A stretch of DNA of 16,911 nt from Deinococcus sp. (GTDB lineage: Bacteria > Deinococcota > Deinococci > Deinococcales > Deinococcaceae), in assembly GCA_018260375.1 (NCBI GenBank), contig JAGLBF010000049.1, positions 1-16,911 on the forward strand. Direction: 5' to 3'. The notes under the pieces were generated by a model. That model saw only the letters and a program-made list of their open reading frames with translations. It did no database searches and was not told where the DNA came from. Made by a program: the position numbers and the translations under genes. This document shows, piece by piece, positions 1 to 6,041 of this stretch. Within the stretch, counting starts at the first letter, position 1; every line of letters starts with the position of its first letter.

Positions 1-148
1 TCCCCACCCACACGCGAAAAAAACTAGTTGGTGCATAAATGCAACTCATGAGTAAGACTGGTTCTATACGCTCCCAAAGGGCGTCGTCAGTTTCCCAGAT
101 GGCTGGAAGCTCATCTATCTCTTTCTGATGGGCCTGCATGGTCGTCAT
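1..148 (-). pseudogene. IS4/IS5-type transposase, 5' fragment
   Basis: On the minus strand an ATG at 148 opens a reading frame whose first ~33 residues look like the start of a DDE transposase of the IS4/IS5 group (DUF4096-type N-terminus). It has an acidic helix followed by the typical DxxWERIEPVLL block. After that block the expected proline-rich GRPR segment is missing; from about base 49 the frame carries unrelated residues (SCIYAPTSFF) and stays open to the window edge. I read this as a transposase gene cut after ~100 bp by a rearrangement or another insertion, so not functional. Identification rests on one short block, so family assignment is moderate. The break point coincides with a 10-bp palindrome at 44-53. 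Confidence 0.55.
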
Positions 149-212
149 AGCCCCCTTTTTCCACTTTCCGGATAGGGCCTCAGAGGCTTCTGCCTGCGCT
201 TTGATATCCGGG

Positions 213-287
213 AGTCCGTACTTGTTCCTACTGAAGCCGGGCTTCTTTCACCGCGTTTTTAACACAGTTCAAGTCGGAATCTGTATA
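213..287 (+). repeat. Short intergenic repeat, type 2, copy A
   Basis: A stretch of about 75 bp starts with AGTCCGTACT and ends with TCTGTATAA. It matches 7049-7124 in layout, sharing an identical 17-base core (CTTCTTTCACCGCGTTT) and a GTTCAAGTC block. The ends resemble those of the 135-bp repeat family in this window but the core differs. Nothing else is recognised in 149-212 or 288-377, which otherwise hold only the upstream region of ilvD. Confidence 0.6.
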
Positions 288-377
288 AGCTCGCCCCTCC
301 TCTGACCAGGACACCCAGCACGGCCTACAACCCACACTCTCATTTCCCACTTTTCCACACTCTCCTTGTCCACTCTT

Positions 378-386
378 TGCTACACT
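378..386 (+). promoter_or_regulatory. Extended -10 promoter of ilvD
   Basis: TGCTACACT fits an extended -10 box (TGn-TANNNT) and ends 9 nt before the ilvD ATG at 396, implying a leader of only a few bases. The same nine bases occur before tsaD. No convincing -35 hexamer and no Shine-Dalgarno sequence are visible. Confidence 0.5.
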
Positions 387-395
387 TATTTAATT

Positions 396-2219
396 ATGCC
401 TACCTACCGTTCCCGCACCACCACCCACGGACGCAATATGGCTGGCGCACGCGCGCTTTGGCGTGCCACTGGGATGACCGACAACGACTTTCAAAAGCCG
501 ATTGTGGCGGTTGTCAACTCGTTTACCCAGTTTGTGCCTGGTCACGTTCACCTCAAAGATTTGGGGCAACTGGTAGCGCGCGAAATAGAAGCGGCGGGTG
601 GCGTTGCTAAAGAATTCAACACCATCGCCGTTGATGACGGCATTGCTATGGGTCACGATGGCATGCTCTACTCGCTGCCCAGTAGAGAAATTATCGCTGA
701 CTCGGTAGAGTACATGGTCAACGCCCACTGTGCCGATGCGATGGTGTGTATCAGCAACTGCGACAAGATCACCCCTGGCATGCTGATGGCGGCCCTGCGC
801 CTCAATATCCCGGTGGTGTTTGTATCGGGCGGCCCGATGGAGGCAGGCAAGGTAACGCTCAACGACAAAACTCAGGCCTATGACCTAGTTGACGTGATGG
901 TGATGTCGGCAGATGACGCGGTGAGTGACGCTGACGTGGCCCAAATTGAGCGCTCGGCCTGCCCCACCTGCGGCAGTTGCTCAGGCATGTTCACCGCGAA
1001 CTCCATGAACTGCCTCACCGAGGCGCTGGGCTTGTCGCTGCCGGGTAACGGCTCAACGCTCGCCACCCATGCTGACCGCGAGGCGCTGTTTAAGCGTGCC
1101 GGACACCTGATTGTCGACCTTGCCAAGCGCTACTATGAGCAAGATGAGACCAGCGTATTGCCGCGCAGTATTGCTACGCTAGACGCCTTTAAAAATGCCA
1201 TGACCTTGGATATTGCTATGGGCGGCTCAACCAATACCGTGCTGCACCTGTTGGCTGCCGCGCACGAGGCCGAGGTAGATTTTACCATGCCCGACATTGA
1301 CCACCTGTCGCGCCAGGTGCCTGTGCTGTGCAAGGTGGCCCCCAGCAAAAGTGACGTGCATATGGAAGACGTACACCGTGCAGGCGGCATCATGTCTATT
1401 TTGGGCCAGCTTGACAAGGCTGGCTTGCTGAGTACCAACGTGAGTACGGTGCACACCCCCACTTTGGCAGCGGCGCTCAACGAGTGGGATGTAACGCGCA
1501 GCGAAGCCCATCACGAGTTTTACCGCGCCGCGCCTGGGGGCGTACCCACACAGGTGGCTTTTTCACAGTCGCGCCGCTACCGCACCCTTGACCTTGACCG
1601 CGAGGGCGGGGTGATTCGTGACGCTCAGCATGCTTTTTCCCAAGACGGCGGGCTGGCAGTGCTGTATGGCAACCTCGCCGAAGACGGCTGCATTGTCAAA
1701 ACTGCGGGCGTGGATGAATCTATCCTCAAATTCAGCGGCCCTGCACGGGTGTTTGAGTCGCAAGATGCGTCGGTGGATGCCATTTTGGGCGGTCTGGTCA
1801 AGGAAGGAGAAGTGGTGGTTATCCGCTACGAAGGCCCACGCGGTGGCCCTGGCATGCAAGAGATGCTGTACCCCACCAGTTACCTGAAGTCTAAGGGCCT
1901 GGGCAAAGCCTGTGCGCTGGTGACGGATGGGCGCTTTTCGGGCGGCAGCAGTGGCCTAAGTATTGGTCATGTATCGCCTGAAGCGGCAGAGGGCGGCATC
2001 ATCGGACTGGTTGAAACAGGCGACATCATAGAGATTGACATCCCTGAGCGCAAAATTCACCTGGCAGTTGACGACAGCGAACTCGCCGCTCGCCGCAGCA
2101 AGCGTGAAGAATTGGGCTGGAAACCCGCCGAGCAGCGCCCGCGCAACATTACCGCCGCCCTACGGGCCTACGCCTCAATGACCACCAGCGCCTCGAAGGG
2201 CGCAGTACGGAGTATTTGA
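396..2219 (+). CDS. ilvD: Dihydroxy-acid dehydratase
   Basis: IlvD dehydrates 2,3-dihydroxy-isovalerate and 2,3-dihydroxy-3-methylvalerate in the valine/isoleucine (and pantothenate precursor) pathway in the cytoplasm, using an Fe-S cluster and Mg2+. The protein begins YRSRTTTHGRNMAGARALWR, almost as in E. coli IlvD, which fixes the start at ATG 396; a TTG at 366 would only add an unrelated tail. Family signatures are present: SNCDKITPGM with the first cluster Cys, CPTCGSCSGMFTANSMNCL with further Cys residues, GGSTNTVLHLLA, and GRFSGGSSGLSIGHVSPEAAEGG near the C-terminus. At 607 residues it is full length. It stands alone: an IS fragment lies upstream and a diverged repeat starts three bases after the stop. 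No other ilv or leu genes are in the window. Confidence 0.97.
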   Translation: MPTYRSRTTTHGRNMAGARALWRATGMTDNDFQKPIVAVVNSFTQFVPGHVHLKDLGQLVAREIEAAGGVAKEFNTIAVDDGIAMGHDGMLYSLPSREIIADSVEYMVNAHCADAMVCISNCDKITPGMLMAALRLNIPVVFVSGGPMEAGKVTLNDKTQAYDLVDVMVMSADDAVSDADVAQIERSACPTCGSCSGMFTANSMNCLTEALGLSLPGNGSTLATHADREALFKRAGHLIVDLAKRYYEQDETSVLPRSIATLDAFKNAMTLDIAMGGSTNTVLHLLAAAHEAEVDFTMPDIDHLSRQVPVLCKVAPSKSDVHMEDVHRAGGIMSILGQLDKAGLLSTNVSTVHTPTLAAALNEWDVTRSEAHHEFYRAAPGGVPTQVAFSQSRRYRTLDLDREGGVIRDAQHAFSQDGGLAVLYGNLAEDGCIVKTAGVDESILKFSGPARVFESQDASVDAILGGLVKEGEVVVIRYEGPRGGPGMQEMLYPTSYLKSKGLGKACALVTDGRFSGGSSGLSIGHVSPEAAEGGIIGLVETGDIIEIDIPERKIHLAVDDSELAARRSKREELGWKPAEQRPRNITAALRAYASMTTSASKGAVRSI

Positions 2220-2222
2220 GGG

Positions 2223-2342
2223 TACGGTCTGAGCTTTGTCTCAGCTATCGACTGTGCTTCCGCACCGGGGAACCCGTATCTTTTCTCACTCGCATCCGCC
2301 CGAATGACATCAGAAACAACCTGATTGAGTCGCAGTTCGTAT
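2223..2342 (-). repeat. Diverged copy of the 135-bp repeat
   Basis: The segment runs from TACGGTCTGAG to CAGTTCGTAT and is a degraded, inverted relative of the repeats at 3693 and 5778. It keeps the terminal TACGG/CGTAT ends and an identical 15-base internal block, CACTCGCATCCGCCC (2287-2301), at the corresponding place. It begins three bases after the ilvD stop and fills most of the gap before the next gene. Confidence 0.6.
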
Positions 2343-2384
2343 GACAGCCTCAGCTTACCTTCCAACTTTCCCGCGTTCTTCCCG

Positions 2385-2390
2385 TATCAT
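2385..2390 (+). promoter_or_regulatory. -10 box of the small membrane protein gene
   Basis: TATCAT ends 6 nt before the ATG at 2397, the spacing expected for a leaderless transcript. No -35 hexamer is evident. Confidence 0.4.
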
Positions 2391-2396
2391 CCAGGC

Positions 2397-2786
2397 ATGA
2401 ACCTTCCTCGACTGATTGCTGCTATTGTAGCGGGACTTGCCACTGCGCTGATTGCTTACGGCGTCGTGTTGTCGCACGGCCGGCCTTTTCCACTTCACCG
2501 CCTGGGCGACTCGGCGCTGGCCTACCGACTGATACCGCTGGAGCTGTTTGTGGGCTTGCTGGTGGCGCTGGCGGTCTACCACTTCTTTGGTCGCCACGAC
2601 AAGCCCCGCGCCGATATACAGCAGCGCATGGTACAGCGCTTTGCCTACCGTCAGGGCGGGTTTTTTACCTTGCAACAGCTGAGCGAAGCCTCACCGCTAG
2701 AGCCGGCCCAGGCCAGAGCGGTGGTGGTGCAGATGCTTGAAAAAGGTCAACTCCGCGCTGAAGGTAACGGTTACCGCCTGCCATGA
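2397..2786 (+). CDS. Small membrane protein with possible winged-helix tail
   Basis: This 129-residue protein has no function I can recognise. Residues ~5-26 (LIAAIVAGLATALIAYGVVL) and ~47-67 (LIPLELFVGLLVALAVYHFF) are two clear transmembrane helices joined by a short Arg/His-containing loop. The C-terminal ~58 residues are soluble, helical and amphipathic (FTLQQLSEASPLEPAQARAV, then EKGQLRAEGNGYRLP), which resembles a small winged-helix fold: helix, helix, then a two-strand wing ending near the C-terminus. I chose ATG 2397 over an upstream in-frame start at 2325, which would lie inside the repeat; a TATCAT box sits 6 nt before 2397. The DNA-binding role is an inference from pattern only. Confidence 0.75.
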   Translation: MNLPRLIAAIVAGLATALIAYGVVLSHGRPFPLHRLGDSALAYRLIPLELFVGLLVALAVYHFFGRHDKPRADIQQRMVQRFAYRQGGFFTLQQLSEASPLEPAQARAVVVQMLEKGQLRAEGNGYRLP

Positions 2787-2834
2787 ATCTTGGCTGTGTT
2801 GTGCTACAAAGGCCGTGTTTATAGGAGAGTTTAT

Positions 2835-2852
2835 ATGGGAACAGTCAAATGA
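2835..2852 (+). CDS. Five-codon leader ORF coupled to the next gene
   Basis: A good Shine-Dalgarno sequence (GGAG, 2824-2827) lies 7 nt before ATG 2835, which encodes only MGTVK before a TGA. That TGA overlaps the ATG of the next gene as ATGA (2849-2852). The downstream start lies 21 nt from the Shine-Dalgarno and has none of its own. The arrangement suggests that ribosomes load at the mini-ORF and re-initiate on the 99-aa gene. It could also be a chance reading frame beside an unusually distant RBS. Confidence 0.4.
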   Translation: MGTVK

Positions 2853-3148
2853 CTCTGTCAGACTTTTTTCCGCTGCCGGCTGATACAGCCCACTTGCCTG
2901 AACAGGGCCAAGTGCCGCCCGCCGTCTTTGACCTGGCAGTGAACCGCGCTGCCAATACCCTGCGCGGCTTACCCCATGCGGGGCAACAGGCCGAACTGGC
3001 CCGCTGGCACGCCCGCACCCGCTTTGCACGGCGTGTGCCGCTGAGCGAGGTGTGGCGCTGCTTGGCACTGCGCCCCAGCACTGGCGTGTTGCACTGGGAA
3101 GGCGGCCCACAAGGGCAATGGGTGGCGGGCAAGGCAGCGTTTCCGTAA
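2849..3148 (+). CDS. Conserved-looking 99-aa protein of unknown function
   Basis: This is a small soluble, Arg- and Trp-containing protein (99 residues) with no signal peptide or membrane segment. An N-terminal DFFPLP segment is followed by a helical, Arg-rich middle (ELARWHARTRFARRVPLSEV, ~49-68) and a short C-terminal stretch with HWEGG. I recognise no catalytic motif. Its codon choice (GC-rich third positions) matches the neighbouring genes, which supports it being real. It follows the small membrane protein by ~60 bp on the same strand and precedes the Rrf2 regulator by ~80 bp. Its start codon overlaps a five-codon leader ORF. Confidence 0.7.
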   Translation: MTLSDFFPLPADTAHLPEQGQVPPAVFDLAVNRAANTLRGLPHAGQQAELARWHARTRFARRVPLSEVWRCLALRPSTGVLHWEGGPQGQWVAGKAAFP

Positions 3149-3212
3149 AGTGGTCTGTCATTCACTCACCGCCAGTCTTCTAAACCCTTAAAAACTGTAC
3201 GGCTTTTGGGAG

Positions 3213-3218
3213 TATACT
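3213..3218 (+). promoter_or_regulatory. -10 box of the Rrf2 gene
   Basis: TATACT is followed by 7 nt and the ATG at 3226, a textbook leaderless arrangement. There is no Shine-Dalgarno sequence before the ATG. Confidence 0.55.
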
Positions 3219-3225
3219 GGTTGTT

Positions 3226-3678
3226 ATGTGGATATCAACCAAAGCGCAGTACGGCCTGCGTGCTCTTGCCGAAATTGCCCGTCAGCCTGGGATAGCGGTG
3301 CCACTCAAGGACATTGCCGAGCGCCAGGACATCAGCCAGCATTACTTAGAGCAGATTGCAGCGAACCTGCGGCGTGCGGGGTTTATTCGCAGTGTTCGCG
3401 GAGCGCACGGTGGCTATCAGCTGTCGCGCAGCCCTAACGCTATCAACACCTGGGACGTGGTGGTGGCCCTGGAAGGTAGTCTGGCGCCCGTAGCGTGTAT
3501 AGAAGATGAGCACGCCTGTAACCGCAACGACAGCTGCGCCACCGTGGGCCTATGGCGGCGGGTAGATACGGCGGTGCGCGACGTGCTGGGCAGCACCACC
3601 TTAGCGGATTTGCTGCGCGAAGAAGATGAGATGCAGCTCGCCCGCCTGGTACAACTAGAAACCGCGCCGGCCCTGTAA
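3226..3678 (+). CDS. Rrf2/IscR-family transcriptional regulator
   Basis: Rrf2 proteins are winged-helix DNA-binding regulators; IscR-type members sense Fe-S cluster supply or redox state. The N-terminus (KAQYGLRALAEIA, then DISQHYLEQIAANLRRAGFI and VRGAHGGYQLSR) is the classic Rrf2 helix-turn-helix and wing. Three cysteines at residues 91, 98 and 104 sit where IscR binds its cluster. The IscR histidine ligand three residues after the third Cys is a valine here (position 107), so cluster ligation, if any, must differ. Length (150 aa) is normal for the family. No isc or suf genes adjoin it, so its regulon cannot be inferred. A 135-bp repeat starts 14 bp after the stop codon. Confidence 0.9.
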   Translation: MWISTKAQYGLRALAEIARQPGIAVPLKDIAERQDISQHYLEQIAANLRRAGFIRSVRGAHGGYQLSRSPNAINTWDVVVALEGSLAPVACIEDEHACNRNDSCATVGLWRRVDTAVRDVLGSTTLADLLREEDEMQLARLVQLETAPAL

Positions 3679-3692
3679 AGCTTGTCGGTTTA

Positions 3693-3827
3693 ATACGGCT
3701 TCCGATTGATTTGGCGTACTTCCGAATCAATCAGGGCGCATGCGAGTGGGAACAGCATACGGACTGTGCAGTATGAAGCCGCAGGCGGCGCTTTTCCGAC
3801 TGTGGTGGAATTTAGCGCAGTCCGTAT
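3693..3827 (+). repeat. 135-bp MITE/SNR-like repeat, copy 1
   Basis: The element runs ATACGGCTTCCGATTG...GCGCAGTCCGTAT and has inverted ends (ATACGG/CCGTAT). Copy 2 at 5778-5912 has the same length and by eye differs at about six positions. The right half can fold into a stem, because an internal ATACGGACTGTGC pairs with the terminal GCGCAGTCCGTAT through one G-U. The left half has a 7-bp stem, ATTGATT/AATCAAT. No coding capacity is seen. It resembles the SNRs known from Deinococcus. The remainder of the 346-bp gap (3828-4011) shows nothing recognisable. Confidence 0.9.
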
Positions 3828-4011
3828 AAGTCAGAATTCGGAGTAGCCATGACTCGCGGGCCTAGGCTTTCTCTGGCCTGAGCGTGACCGTTAGAGCGGC
3901 CAATGCCGTCTGTGCACCCACCATCCTTCAAGGCGCCTTGTTTTGCTTGGCTGCCGTACCGCATTCCCGCCAGCAGGCCTTTTACTTCACGCTACCGTTA
4001 AAGAAATCCGT

Positions 4012-4017
4012 TACTCT
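4012..4017 (+). promoter_or_regulatory. -10 box of uppP
   Basis: TACTCT is followed by 7 nt and the ATG at 4025, the same spacing as at the Rrf2 gene. No Shine-Dalgarno sequence is present, consistent with a leaderless message. Confidence 0.5.
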
Positions 4018-4024
4018 GGAACTT

Positions 4025-4852
4025 ATGGACGTAGTTTACAGCATTCTTTTGGGCATTGTGGAAGGATTGACCGAGTTTTTGCCTGTTTCTTCAACTGGGC
4101 ACCTGATTGTGGCGGGGGACTTGCTGCGCGTGCCCTGGTCAAAAGACGTGCTGAGTACCTTTGAAGTGGTGATTCAGGGCGGGGCCATTTTGGCGGTGGT
4201 GGTCTATTACTGGAACGACTTTGTGCGCCAGGCTCAGACCTTTAGATCCGACCCCAACGTCAAAAACCTGTGGTTGGGGGTCATTGTAGCTTGTATTCCC
4301 GCCGTTATTCTGGGGGCCTTGTTCGGCTCTAAAATTAAAGCGGCGCTCTTTACCCCCACTGTGGTGGCCTGGGCGCTGATCGTGGGGGGCATACTGATGT
4401 ACCTGATTGAAATGCGCCCCCGTCAGGCGAGTACCCACAACATCGAAAAACTATCAGGTCGCCAGGCCCTTCTCATCGGCCTAGCGCAGTGCTTGGCTCT
4501 GGTTTGGCCTGGGTTTTCGCGCTCAGCGTCCAGCATTTTGGGCGGTATGCTTATGGGCCTTGACCGCCCGACGGCCACCAAGTTCAGCTTTTACCTGGGT
4601 ATTCCGGTGCTAGGCGGCGCAACTTTGCTTGACTTTATCAAGCACCGCCACGAACTCGCAGGCGCAGGCATGGTGAATATCGCCATTGGCTTTGTGACCA
4701 GCTTTATTGTGGCTTACTTTGTCATTGGCTGGCTTCTGCGCTTTGTCAGTAGCCACGACTTTAAAGGTTTTGCCATCTACCGCGTTGTGGTGGGTATTGT
4801 TATCTTGGTGCTGCTGGCAATGGGCCTCATCAACCCGAGCAACCGCGCATAA
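4025..4852 (+). CDS. uppP: Undecaprenyl-diphosphate phosphatase
   Basis: UppP (BacA) is an integral membrane enzyme that removes a phosphate from undecaprenyl diphosphate, recycling the lipid carrier for peptidoglycan and envelope polymers; it also gives bacitracin tolerance. The 275-residue protein has about eight hydrophobic segments. The two active-site blocks are intact: IVEGLTEFLPVSSTGHL (Glu13, Glu17, Ser22/Ser23, His26) and WPGFSRSASSILGGML (Arg166). I chose ATG 4025 because the family starts exactly there (MDVVYSILLGIVEG); an in-frame GTG at 3884 would add 47 unrelated residues. A -10 box lies 7 nt upstream. The RNase gene follows after 38 bp on the same strand, so co-transcription is possible. 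Confidence 0.96.
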   Translation: MDVVYSILLGIVEGLTEFLPVSSTGHLIVAGDLLRVPWSKDVLSTFEVVIQGGAILAVVVYYWNDFVRQAQTFRSDPNVKNLWLGVIVACIPAVILGALFGSKIKAALFTPTVVAWALIVGGILMYLIEMRPRQASTHNIEKLSGRQALLIGLAQCLALVWPGFSRSASSILGGMLMGLDRPTATKFSFYLGIPVLGGATLLDFIKHRHELAGAGMVNIAIGFVTSFIVAYFVIGWLLRFVSSHDFKGFAIYRVVVGIVILVLLAMGLINPSNRA

Positions 4853-4890
4853 TCTTACGTATCTCTAGTATGTCAGCGAGGAACATAACT

Positions 4891-5295
4891 ATGTCCAAGA
4901 TCGTTAGCCTTCATACCGCCCTGTGCGCCCTGGTTATTCTGACGGGGTGCAATTCGGCCCCAGCCATGCACCAAGCACAACGCCAACAAGTGCAGATGCA
5001 GCCGCAGAGTATTTCGGCCCTGCCCACCATCCAGCGCCGCCAGTTGCCGCCTGAAGGCCAGCAAACCCTGAACCTGATAGAGCGCGGCGGCCCCTTTCCG
5101 TATACCAAAGACGGCGTGGTGTTTGGCAACTATGAGGGGATATTGCCCAAGCAAAACAAAGGCTACTACCACGAGTACACTGTGCCCACGCCAGGGGCCA
5201 GTACCCGCGGCATGCGCCGAATTGTTTGCGGCCCGCTGCCTGAGTGTTACTACACCAGCGATCACTACGCTACCTTTAGCCGCATACTTCCGTGA
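4891..5295 (+). CDS. Lipoprotein ribonuclease, RNase Sa/N1 (barnase) superfamily
   Basis: The product is predicted to be an exported, lipid-anchored guanyl-type endoribonuclease. Residues 1-20 form a lipoprotein signal (hydrophobic core, then LTGC with lipid-modified Cys20), followed by a Gln-rich linker to ~43. Residues ~45-131 match Streptomyces RNase Sa closely: LPPEGQQTLNLI, GPFPYTKDGVVFGNYE, GYYHEYTVPTPGASTRGMRR and SDHYATFS. The catalytic set is complete: Glu95, Arg110 and His125 (RNase Sa Glu54, Arg69, His85), plus Arg106. Two Cys (113, 119) in a loop could pair. I start at ATG 4891 because GAGGA (4878-4882) lies 8 nt before it; an in-frame ATG at 4870 is possible. The stop overlaps the GTG start of a barstar-like gene, as expected for a toxic RNase made with its inhibitor. 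Confidence 0.9.
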   Translation: MSKIVSLHTALCALVILTGCNSAPAMHQAQRQQVQMQPQSISALPTIQRRQLPPEGQQTLNLIERGGPFPYTKDGVVFGNYEGILPKQNKGYYHEYTVPTPGASTRGMRRIVCGPLPECYYTSDHYATFSRILP

Positions 5296-5627
5296 GCCGT
5301 GCACTGCCTCAGGGCTTTGAAAGTACAGCCGAGGCTTTGCCAGACAGCACCCAGCGTTATGTATTGTCGCTGCAAGGGGTGAGCAGCAAGGCCGAACTGA
5401 TGACCGCATTGGCTCAGGCCCTCAGCCTGCCTACCCATTTCGGGCGCAACTGGGATGCGCTGTACGACCTGCTGACTGACCTGGACAGTGACAGCGCTGT
5501 GATACTGCAAAACCAGCCCGCCTTTGCCCAAGCCCATAGCTCACTCTGGGAACCGTTAGAGGGTGTGCTGCTGGACGCGCAACAGTTTTTGGCAAATCAG
5601 GGCGTGGCGCTGTGGTTATTAAAGTAG
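5292..5627 (+). CDS. Barstar-like ribonuclease inhibitor
   Basis: Barstar proteins are small cytoplasmic inhibitors that plug the active site of barnase-type RNases. This 111-residue protein has the family core: a Lys/Glu helix (SSKAELMTALAQALSLP), then HFGRNWDALYDLLTDL, in which Asp55 and Asp59 correspond to barstar Asp35 and Asp39 that contact the RNase, and a C-terminal strand (GVALWLL). An N-terminal ~20-residue extension precedes the domain. The start is GTG 5292, which overlaps the RNase stop as GTGA (5292-5295), so translation is probably coupled. No own promoter or Shine-Dalgarno is visible. The role as immunity for the upstream RNase is inferred from family and overlap. Confidence 0.92.
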   Translation: MSRALPQGFESTAEALPDSTQRYVLSLQGVSSKAELMTALAQALSLPTHFGRNWDALYDLLTDLDSDSAVILQNQPAFAQAHSSLWEPLEGVLLDAQQFLANQGVALWLLK

Positions 5628-5692
5628 GTGTATACCGCAGAAAATCGCACTGCCGACTTTAGTATGGGGTTGGTGTGACGGGCCAACGCACC

Positions 5693-5970
5693 AGACCTCT
5701 TGCGAAAGTAGACAATTTTAGTTATTTACGAAACGGCGAGGAATTGTAAGAGGCTGTACAATGTGGTTTTGGCGTTTATACGGATTCCGATTGATTTGGT
5801 GTACTTCCGAATCAACCAGGGCGGATGCGAGTGGGAACAGCATACGGACTGTGCGGTATGGAGCCGCAGGCGGCGCTTTTCCGACTGTGGTGGAATTTAG
5901 CGCAGTCCGTATTAGATGGTTCCACCTTGCCACGGTTAACAGACCCTTCTGCGGCTTTCGCACAATGTCT
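5693..5970. mobile_element. Possible IS remnant interrupted by a 135-bp repeat
   Basis: AGACCTCTTGCGAAAGT at 5693-5709 and the reverse complement of 5954-5970 (AGACATTGTGCGAAAGC) match at 13 of 17 positions and face inward, like terminal inverted repeats of an IS5-type element. The enclosed ~278 bp contain repeat copy 2 in the middle. A minus-strand frame crossing it (5993-5718) is not a recognisable transposase. This is a weak call based on the inverted ends. The rest of the 414-bp gap (5628-5692 and 5971-6026) shows nothing I can identify. Confidence 0.3.
5778..5912 (+). repeat. 135-bp MITE/SNR-like repeat, copy 2
   Basis: The element runs ATACGGATTCCGATTG...GCGCAGTCCGTAT and is nearly identical in sequence, length and orientation to copy 1 at 3693-3827. 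It has the same internal ATACGGACTG block and paired ends. It lies between the barstar gene and tsaD. Confidence 0.9.
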
Positions 5971-6026
5971 AGTGTACTGAGAAGAACACTCACACTCAGT
6001 CACTCAGCCTGCTCGGCGCTCTGGGC

Positions 6027-6035
6027 TGCTACACT
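6027..6035 (+). promoter_or_regulatory. Extended -10 promoter of tsaD
   Basis: TGCTACACT is identical to the ilvD promoter box and ends 6 nt before the tsaD ATG at 6042, implying a leaderless message. No Shine-Dalgarno sequence is present. Confidence 0.5.
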
Positions 6036-6041
6036 CGCTGG

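Noticed and set aside
366..395. Upstream TTG start extending IlvD by ten residues
   Set aside because: The extension is not part of the family N-terminus, and the -10 box at 378-386 would lie inside it.
3849..3881. Ten-codon ORF with GGAG upstream, before uppP
   Set aside because: It ends ~140 bp before uppP with no overlap or attenuator structure, so I saw no support for a leader peptide.
3884..4024. GTG start adding 47 residues to UppP
   Set aside because: UppP proteins start at the MDVVYSILLG segment, a -10 box sits 7 nt before ATG 4025, and the added residues look like translated intergenic DNA.
5659..5690. Weak hairpin (GTTGG/CCAAC) after the barstar gene as a terminator
   Set aside because: Only five base pairs and no T-run; not enough for a call.
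5718..5993. Minus-strand frame of 91 codons across repeat copy 2
   Set aside because: About half of it is repeat sequence and the rest matches no transposase I recognise; treated as non-coding.
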